32,049 nucleotides of DNA from contig CALHEE010000025.1 in NCBI GenBank assembly GCA_938023415.1, positions 1 to 32,049 of the forward strand, read 5' to 3'. This document shows positions 26,359 to 32,049 of this stretch, piece by piece. Position 1 is the stretch's first letter. Every line of letters starts with the position of its first letter. Below the pieces are notes generated by a model, which saw nothing but the letters and a program-made list of their open reading frames with translations, did not search any database and had not been told where the DNA came from. The DNA comes from Minisyncoccota bacterium. Lineage in GTDB: Bacteria; Patescibacteriota; Minisyncoccia; Minisyncoccales; GBS-2. Position numbers and translations under genes: made by a program.

Positions 26359-26805
26359 TTAAATTTCGTACCTCACGAAATTTTTGACGGTGATTTTTTC
26401 CCCAAATTTAGCAATGTATTCATTAATTAAATCACCAATCGTTTTCTTTTCGTCGCGAATCCAGGGCTGTTCCATTAAAGAAGATGGTGTTGGATTCATG
26501 GCTGCAATTTGTAAACAAAGTTCATGGGCCAACTTTTGAAATTCTGGAGATCTGGCCACAAAGTCTGATTCGCAGAGCAGTTCGATCATTACTCCGATTT
26601 TTTTACCAGGATGAATATAGCTTTCGATTATTCCTTGTTTTGTTTCCTTTGCTTCTCTTTTTTCCGCAAATTCTTTCCCTAATTTTTTTAGAATTTCTTT
26701 AGCTTTTTGTAAATCACCCTGAGCTTCTTGGAGAGCCTTCTTACACTCTGAAATTGAAAGTCCTGTTTCTTGGCGAAGTTTTTTAATTTGATTAATGTCT
26801 ATCAT
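26359..26805 (-). CDS. tsf: Elongation factor Ts (short form)
   Basis: IKKLRQETGLSISECKKALQEAQGDLQKAKEILKK; IESYIHPGKKIGVMIELLCESDFVARSPEFQKLAHELCLQIAAMNP. Confidence 0.95.
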   Translation of the reverse strand: MIDINQIKKLRQETGLSISECKKALQEAQGDLQKAKEILKKLGKEFAEKREAKETKQGIIESYIHPGKKIGVMIELLCESDFVARSPEFQKLAHELCLQIAAMNPTPSSLMEQPWIRDEKKTIGDLINEYIAKFGEKITVKNFVRYEI

Positions 26806-26813
26806 TTTTGGCT

Positions 26814-27509
26814 TTAGGACCTTGCTTTAATTATTGCTTCTTTCACCTTTTCTAAGATATATTTTACCGAAGAAACGGAATCATCGTTTGCCGGAATTGG
26901 ATAATCAACTTGAGTGGGGTCAGCATTAGTATCACAAATGCCAATCACTTTTATCCCCTTTTCCCGCGCCTCTTTCACCGCTAAATAGTCTTTTTTGGTG
27001 TCTATGACAAAAATGGCATCGGGAAGTCTTTCTAAATTTTTTATTCCACCAAATTTTTTTTCTAATTTCTTTATTTTTTCCTCAAATTGTGCCTTTTCCT
27101 TTTTGGTATATTTTTCTAGCTCTCCTTCTGACTTTTTTTTCTCTAATTCCTTAAAATATTCAATCCTTTTTTTGATGGTTTGAAAATTAGTAAAGGTTCC
27201 TCCCAACCATCTTTCGGTAATATAAGGAAGATTAAGTTCCTGGGCAAGATTCTTTACCAATTCTTTCACCGAAACTTTAGTACCAACGAAAAGTAAGATT
27301 TTGTTCTCGGAGATAAGTTTGGCAATAAAGTTTAGGGCTTCTTTAAGCTTTTCTTTTGTCTTCTCCAGATCAATCACAGAAATACCATTTCTCACTCCAA
27401 ATATATAAGGCTTCATTTTTGGATGAAGCTTTGAAGTTTTGTGTCCAAAATGTAACCCAGCCTCGGCCATTTCTTCAATCTCCATTGAAAAATCAATTTC
27501 TTTTGCCAT
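26814..27509 (-). CDS. rpsB: 30S ribosomal protein S2
   Basis: MEEMAEAGLHFGHKTSKLHPKMKPYIFG-type N-terminus, ERWLGGTFTNFQTIKKRI, LPDAIFVIDTKKDYLAVKEAREKGIKVIGICDTNADPTQVDYPIPANDDSVSSV. Confidence 0.97.
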   Translation of the reverse strand: MAKEIDFSMEIEEMAEAGLHFGHKTSKLHPKMKPYIFGVRNGISVIDLEKTKEKLKEALNFIAKLISENKILLFVGTKVSVKELVKNLAQELNLPYITERWLGGTFTNFQTIKKRIEYFKELEKKKSEGELEKYTKKEKAQFEEKIKKLEKKFGGIKNLERLPDAIFVIDTKKDYLAVKEAREKGIKVIGICDTNADPTQVDYPIPANDDSVSSVKYILEKVKEAIIKARS

Positions 27510-27517
27510 ATAAACTA

Positions 27518-27546
27518 ATAATATCGCATCTTACTTGATTTTTCAA
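27518..27546 (-). promoter_or_regulatory. rpsB promoter, leaderless geometry
   Basis: Minus strand TTGAAA (27541-27546) - 17 nt - TATTAT (27518-27523) - 8 nt - ATG (27509). Confidence 0.7.
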
Positions 27547-27563
27547 GAGGAGTATCTTATAAT
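27535..27563 (+). promoter_or_regulatory. rpmE promoter, leaderless geometry
   Basis: TTGATT (27535-27540) - 17 nt - TATAAT (27558-27563) - 7 nt - ATG (27571). Confidence 0.75.
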
Positions 27564-27570
27564 GAATTTT

Positions 27571-27789
27571 ATGAAAAAAGATATCCATCCAAAATATTTC
27601 CCTCAGGCCTTCGTTAAATGTGCATGTGGCAACACTTTTACTGTTGGTTCCACTAAAGAATTCATTGAAATTGAGATTTGTTCGAAATGTCATCCTTTTT
27701 ATACTGGGAAAGAAAAAATCGTTGATACCATGGGCCAGGTTCAAAAATTTAGAAAAAGATTAGAAAAAAAGAAAAACTTAAAGAAATAA
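27571..27789 (+). CDS. rpmE: 50S ribosomal protein L31, zinc-binding type; start moved to MKKDIHP at 27571
   Basis: [49 protein letters not shown]. Confidence 0.95.
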   Translation: MKKDIHPKYFPQAFVKCACGNTFTVGSTKEFIEIEICSKCHPFYTGKEKIVDTMGQVQKFRKRLEKKKNLKK

Positions 27790-27798
27790 AATTAAAAT

Positions 27799-28527
27799 AT
27801 GAGCTCTGTCATCGTTGAAATTAGAGCGGGGGTAGGAGGTGAAGAGGCAGCCTTATTTGCCAGAGATTTGTTTAGAATGTATACAAAATATGCTGCCTCC
27901 CAGAAGTGGAAAATGGTCGTTTTACACCTCCAGCCTACTGAATTAGGAGGGATAAAAGAGGTGATTTTTGAACTGAAAAATGGAGATGTTTATTCAAAAA
28001 TGAAATACGAAGCTGGAGTTCACCGAGTTCAAAGAATCCCAAAAACGGAAAAATCAGGAAGGATCCATACCTCTACTGCCACGGTTGCTGTTTTACCAAA
28101 GCCAGAAAAAACCCAAATTAAGATAAATCCAAACGAAATAAAATTTGATTTTTATAAGGCCTCGGGACACGGAGGTCAATATGTCAATAAGAGAATGACC
28201 GCAGTGAGGGTTACTCATTTACCCACAGGGATTGTTGTCACTTGTCAAACAGAAAGGAGTCTTCAGCAAAACAAAGAATCCGCCTTAGCTATTTTAGAAG
28301 CAAAATTATTAGAAAAAAAAGAATTGGAAAATTTAGAAAAACTCACCAAAGAAAGGAGACAACAAATAGGTTGGGCAAAAAGGGCAGAAAAAATTAGAAC
28401 TTATAATTTTCCTCAAGATAGAGTTACTGACCACCGAATTAAAAAAAATTTTTACGACATCGAAGAAATTATCGAAGGTAATTTAGAACCAATCATAACC
28501 CTTCTTCAAAAAAATTTTTCTTCTTAA
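27799..28527 (+). CDS. prfA: Peptide chain release factor 1-like, lacking N-terminal domain 1
   Basis: EIRAGVGGEEAALFARDLFRMY, HRVQRIPKTEKSGRIHTST, GHGGQYVNK, RTYNFPQDRVTDHRI; only 242 aa, begins at domain 2. Confidence 0.88.
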   Translation: MSSVIVEIRAGVGGEEAALFARDLFRMYTKYAASQKWKMVVLHLQPTELGGIKEVIFELKNGDVYSKMKYEAGVHRVQRIPKTEKSGRIHTSTATVAVLPKPEKTQIKINPNEIKFDFYKASGHGGQYVNKRMTAVRVTHLPTGIVVTCQTERSLQQNKESALAILEAKLLEKKELENLEKLTKERRQQIGWAKRAEKIRTYNFPQDRVTDHRIKKNFYDIEEIIEGNLEPIITLLQKNFSS

Positions 28528-29888
28528 ATTCCATTTTTAATCCACTCTTCCCATTGCTGAGCTTTACTCATCACTAAATCTCTATACCACTCACCTCCTG
28601 CTGCTCGGCATCGCGGTGTTAAAACGCTTGTGCCACATAAATAAGCAGTCACCGCTCCTTTTTCATCCTCAATTTTTTTTGAAGAGGCATTAAAATCAGC
28701 TAAATATAAAGCTGCTGCTAAAAAAGCATCGCTTGCTCGCCAAGGATTGGCAGGTTTTACTCCAGTTAAAGCCTCGATTCTCGCTTTATATTTTAGCCAA
28801 GTATTGGGCATAAATTGGGCAGGGCCCATTGCTCCTCCCATTTGAATTGTACCCCCTCCAACATAGCAAGAAACAGGGGTGGTATTTGGATTTAATCCTA
28901 ACTCTTTACAAATTTGTTCAAAGGCGGTCCAGTGAGAAGAAGGCATTACTTTCTTGTAACTTAATTCTGGGTGGCGACATACTGGTTGACCTGAGCAATT
29001 ACATTGGCCAACATTGGTTCCCAATGCTGACTCTACCTCAATCAGTCCTAAAATTAAAGCAGGTCTTACACCCGTCAAATTCCCTGCCCAATTTGCTAAT
29101 TGATAAAGTTCTTTTCTCTCTCTGGGGACACTTAAACCAGGAAGTGTTAATTGGGCAATTCTCGCCATAATTTCAGCTGCCCTTCTTTCTAATTCTTTTT
29201 TTTCTTTCAAATATTGTTGATATTGAGCTTCGGTCATAGATAAGAGCCTTTCTTGTTCTTTTTTTGCCATTTCATTTTCTTGTTTTTGAAGAGACTGGAC
29301 ACTGACTAACTTTTCCAAATCTGATTTTTGTTCTTCTAAATCTTTTTTTTGAGATTCTAAAAATGCTTTCAGTTCTTTAATTTCAGTTAAAATCTTTTGT
29401 TGCTTTTTGTTTAAAGCATCAAGAGCAGATAAATTGTTAAAGAAATCGGCAATCGTTTGTCCAGAAAATAAAATTTCAATAAGAGAATTTTCTCCCTCTT
29501 CCTGAATAGTCCTTAAAATGAGAGAAAGGTTCCTTTGACCCTCTTTGATTCTTTTTATTGTGTCTTGAATGGAACTTTCCGTCCTCTCAATCTGCATCGT
29601 CAACTCTTTGATCATTAAATTGCCTTGTTTAATCTGAATAGCCAATTGTTGAATTTTAGATTCCAAAAGTTTAATTTGGTTTTTCCTGGTCTTTTTTTCT
29701 GTCTCAGTCTTAGCGATTGCTTCTTTAATTTTTTTTAGTTCCGCCTCAAGCTTTTTATAAATGGCTTCACATTCTTCTTTTGTTTGGCAATCATCTTGGG
29801 CTCTAGTGAAAAAATAGGGCAAAATGAGAAGCCCTACAAGAAAGAAAAGAAAAAGTTTTTTTATTTTTTGATTAGCCACTGCCCTCAT
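28524..29888 (-). CDS. Secreted coiled-coil (EnvC/CwlO-like) protein fused to an SLT/MltB-type lytic transglycosylase domain
   Basis: Signal peptide; long coiled coil; LILGLIEVESALGTNVG, GGAMGPAQFMPNTW, NPWRASDAFLAAALYLAD. Confidence 0.82.
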   Translation of the reverse strand: MRAVANQKIKKLFLFFLVGLLILPYFFTRAQDDCQTKEECEAIYKKLEAELKKIKEAIAKTETEKKTRKNQIKLLESKIQQLAIQIKQGNLMIKELTMQIERTESSIQDTIKRIKEGQRNLSLILRTIQEEGENSLIEILFSGQTIADFFNNLSALDALNKKQQKILTEIKELKAFLESQKKDLEEQKSDLEKLVSVQSLQKQENEMAKKEQERLLSMTEAQYQQYLKEKKELERRAAEIMARIAQLTLPGLSVPRERKELYQLANWAGNLTGVRPALILGLIEVESALGTNVGQCNCSGQPVCRHPELSYKKVMPSSHWTAFEQICKELGLNPNTTPVSCYVGGGTIQMGGAMGPAQFMPNTWLKYKARIEALTGVKPANPWRASDAFLAAALYLADFNASSKKIEDEKGAVTAYLCGTSVLTPRCRAAGGEWYRDLVMSKAQQWEEWIKNGI

Positions 29889-30531
29889 TTTCCTTTTCAG
29901 AAAGTTCTTCAGGTTTTTTCTTCTTTACCACTTCTACTTCTTTAATTTCTTTTTCCACTGGTTTTTCTAATTCTTCTTCAACTTTTTCAAAGGGAGCGAC
30001 AAAGGCTACTGGATCTTCTGGGCTTCTTAATATTTTGACGCCCTCTGGGACATTTAAATTTTTGACCAAAATTCTGTCTTCAAAAGTTTTAAGTGGCGAA
30101 ATATCTACTTTAATTTCATGAGGAAGATTTTGAGGTAAAACTTTAATTTCAATTTCAGAAAGTGCCTTCACCAAGGTTCCTCCTAATTCTTTTACCGCGG
30201 GTGCCTCACCGACAAAAACCAAAGGCACTTTAGCTTCAATTTCCTCTTTTAAAGAAGGTTGATAAAAATCGACATGAATAGGTTTTTCGCTAAGGGGATC
30301 AAATTGAACTTCATGAATCAAAACGGGTATTTTTTTGCCTTCAATTTCTAATGAAATCAAAGTGCTCTCCCCTGCTTTTTTATACACTTTTTCAAATTCT
30401 TTTTCTTGTACTTTTAAATTCAAATTCTTAATCCCTGGACCATACAAAATAGCAGGTATAAATCCCATTTTTCGAAGGTTTTTTACTTTTTTACCAACTT
30501 CTTTTCTTAATTGGGCAGAAAGCTTTAACAT
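29872..30531 (-). CDS. rplY: 50S ribosomal protein L25/CTC (long form)
   Basis: LRKEVGKKVKNLRKMGFIPAILYGPGIKNLNLKV, PVLIHEVQFDPLSEKPIHVDFYQP, beta domain PLVFVGEAPAVKELGGTLVKALSEIEIKVLPQNLPHEIKVDIS. Confidence 0.93.
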   Translation of the reverse strand: MLKLSAQLRKEVGKKVKNLRKMGFIPAILYGPGIKNLNLKVQEKEFEKVYKKAGESTLISLEIEGKKIPVLIHEVQFDPLSEKPIHVDFYQPSLKEEIEAKVPLVFVGEAPAVKELGGTLVKALSEIEIKVLPQNLPHEIKVDISPLKTFEDRILVKNLNVPEGVKILRSPEDPVAFVAPFEKVEEELEKPVEKEIKEVEVVKKKKPEELSEKENEGSG

Positions 30532-31640
30532 TATTTTTTTCTAATTTTAAACTTTTTCTCCAATTCTTTTAAGGTCTCAGTGACACCTGTATACTCTAGC
30601 TCAGACATTGGCAGCATAGCAGGTCCGACAAAACCTTGTTTTCTTATTTCTTCTGCTTTTTGGGCAATCTTATTTCTGACATAATCCCAATAAGGATGGT
30701 CAAAACAATCAGCAGGTTTCGTAAGTTTTCCATTTTTCACGGAAAAAGCTAAACAAGAAACGATGGGTGGTCCGTCAAAAAAAGAGGTAGGAGAATTTTT
30801 CCGCACTGGCATTAGAGGCCCATTGTGAGAGCCTCTCATAAACCCTGCCACCAAATGGCCAATGGTAAAAGGTGAAAGAATTTCCCCGGTAGCTGGAAAA
30901 TCTTTTTGAGTCCTTACCAACATTACCGGATCATCTTTGCCAACATATTTTCCAGCAATATTATGAAGCCTAGTGGTGGAAGCTGCTACTATTTGTTCTC
31001 CGGTGACTCTCGACCAAATCGATTCCACTACAAACCTTCCTGTATCTCTTAACAAAACCGCAATATCATAAATTTCTTCTGGGGTAACCAACTCAATAAT
31101 TCTGTCTGCTTGAGTATAATTCACATCCATGATTACAAACTTGAATCCTTTTTTAAGCTTTGGTGATAAAAGCAAACCTGCACAATGCATTGGATCAGCA
31201 AAAGAAAGATAAAGAGGTAAATTAAAAGCTCCAGGTTCTGTTTTGTCAGCCATAAACATTAAAAAAGGTTCTGCTGGTCTTTCTTCAATTTCCATTTCTG
31301 CTACCTGAGGTCCCATACCTTTAACATTTCCAGAAAAAGCCTCAACCAATAAATCTTGTCCTGCCCCATAAAGCCCTTGTTCTTTGGCTACTTTTGTTGC
31401 TTTCAAAAAGGCCTCATAACACAGTTTGTGAATTGTCGAATTTCCCACCCCCTTTTTGTGGGTAGTTAAAATGGAAATATCATCTCCCGTATAGCCAATA
31501 TAATAGTCAATAATTAGCCCTTTATCTTTTCCTTTCGTTTTGATGTGTTGTTCCACTGCCTTTAACATTTCATCACTCGGTCTAATATGACCACCGATTG
31601 ATCCGACATCAGCTTTGATAATTGATAAAGTAATTTTCAT
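30531..31640 (-). CDS. Bifunctional fructose-1,6-bisphosphate aldolase/phosphatase (archaeal/FBPase class V type)
   Basis: TLSIIKADVGSIGGHIRPSDEML, YTGDDISILTTHKKGVGNSTIHKLCYEAF, YGAGQDLLVEAFSGNVKGMGPQVAEMEI, NGPLMPVRKNSPTSFFDGPPIVSCLAF. Confidence 0.93.
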   Translation of the reverse strand: MKITLSIIKADVGSIGGHIRPSDEMLKAVEQHIKTKGKDKGLIIDYYIGYTGDDISILTTHKKGVGNSTIHKLCYEAFLKATKVAKEQGLYGAGQDLLVEAFSGNVKGMGPQVAEMEIEERPAEPFLMFMADKTEPGAFNLPLYLSFADPMHCAGLLLSPKLKKGFKFVIMDVNYTQADRIIELVTPEEIYDIAVLLRDTGRFVVESIWSRVTGEQIVAASTTRLHNIAGKYVGKDDPVMLVRTQKDFPATGEILSPFTIGHLVAGFMRGSHNGPLMPVRKNSPTSFFDGPPIVSCLAFSVKNGKLTKPADCFDHPYWDYVRNKIAQKAEEIRKQGFVGPAMLPMSELEYTGVTETLKELEKKFKIRKK

Positions 31641-31713
31641 AAAATTTTAAAAAATTGGTTTTTTGACCTTTTTAAAAATTATAGCAATTATTTTTTATTT
31701 GGCAAATTTAATT

Positions 31714-32049
31714 TTACCACTTTGCCGGGCAATTTGTTCCATCTTCCAGGCAAACTTTCTTTCCATTAACTCTTAACTCAAAGTTTGTGCCAGGGGAACC
31801 AATTTGAACATCTCCTTGAAATTGAGCTCCTTTGGCAAAGAGCGAACCTTCAATTGTTAGTTTGTGATTTGGGTTTGGGTTTAAAGTACCAATGGCTACT
31901 AAACCATGAGGCACTAAAAAGCCATATTCTAAGGTAGGATTTGTGCCAACAATCAATCCTCCTTCTTTTGTTTGACCTTGGGGACCGATATTGAGAGGAG
32001 GAAAAACATTGCCTTGAGGGGGAGCTTGAGTTGGTTCCTGCCAGGCGAA
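31714..32049 (-). CDS. Secreted/surface-type protein, C-terminal part (runs off right edge)
   Basis: Open frame to window end: FAWQEPTQAPPQGNVFPPLNIGPQGQTKEGGLIVGTNPTLEYGFLVPHGLVAIGTLNPNPNHKLTIEGSLFAKGAQFQGDVQIGSPGTNFELRVNGKKVCLEDGTNCPAKW*. Confidence 0.65.
   Translation of the reverse strand, partial: FAWQEPTQAPPQGNVFPPLNIGPQGQTKEGGLIVGTNPTLEYGFLVPHGLVAIGTLNPNPNHKLTIEGSLFAKGAQFQGDVQIGSPGTNFELRVNGKKVCLEDGTNCPAKW

Overview
The window looks like a Candidate Phyla Radiation (Patescibacteria)-type bacterial chromosome: AT-rich, with tightly packed and overlapping genes, trimmed housekeeping proteins and an unlinked 16S rRNA gene. The lineage call is inference from gene content. From the left there is a long minus-strand operon (GAMT-like methyltransferase - histidine kinase - response regulator - aspS - D,D-carboxypeptidase - mraY - murL - murD - ftsW - murG). 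It is followed by a LuxI/FeeM-like acyltransferase on the plus strand, a GNAT-murC unit with an attenuator-like leader, a degenerate LAGLIDADG/HTH protein, thpR, tdk and amrS. Next come a membrane-anchored ClpC-like AAA+ with two small membrane proteins, a decayed intergenic region, tgt, a decayed ECF-sigma locus and tRNA-Ile. The right end holds a SAM methyltransferase, ybaK-like gene, 16S rRNA, tRNA-Thr, tsf-rpsB, rpmE-prfA, a coiled-coil lytic transglycosylase, rplY, an archaeal-type FBP aldolase/phosphatase and a truncated secreted-protein ORF. The strongest items for follow-up are: (1) a 16S gene whose 3' tail lacks the CCUCC anti-Shine-Dalgarno, alongside several promoters placed exactly for leaderless mRNAs but also a few genes with strong canonical SDs; (2) a 1:2/2:3/3:4 mutually exclusive RNA leader with a 33-aa leader ORF upstream of GNAT-murC; (3) MurL embedded between mraY and murD, implying an alternative D-Glu route; (4) a LAGLIDADG-like protein with both acidic motifs lost and two HTHs under a perfect-consensus promoter; (5) GAMT-like and LuxI/FeeM-like genes beside a two-component system. 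All family calls are from sequence motifs remembered by eye; no searches or folding computations were run.
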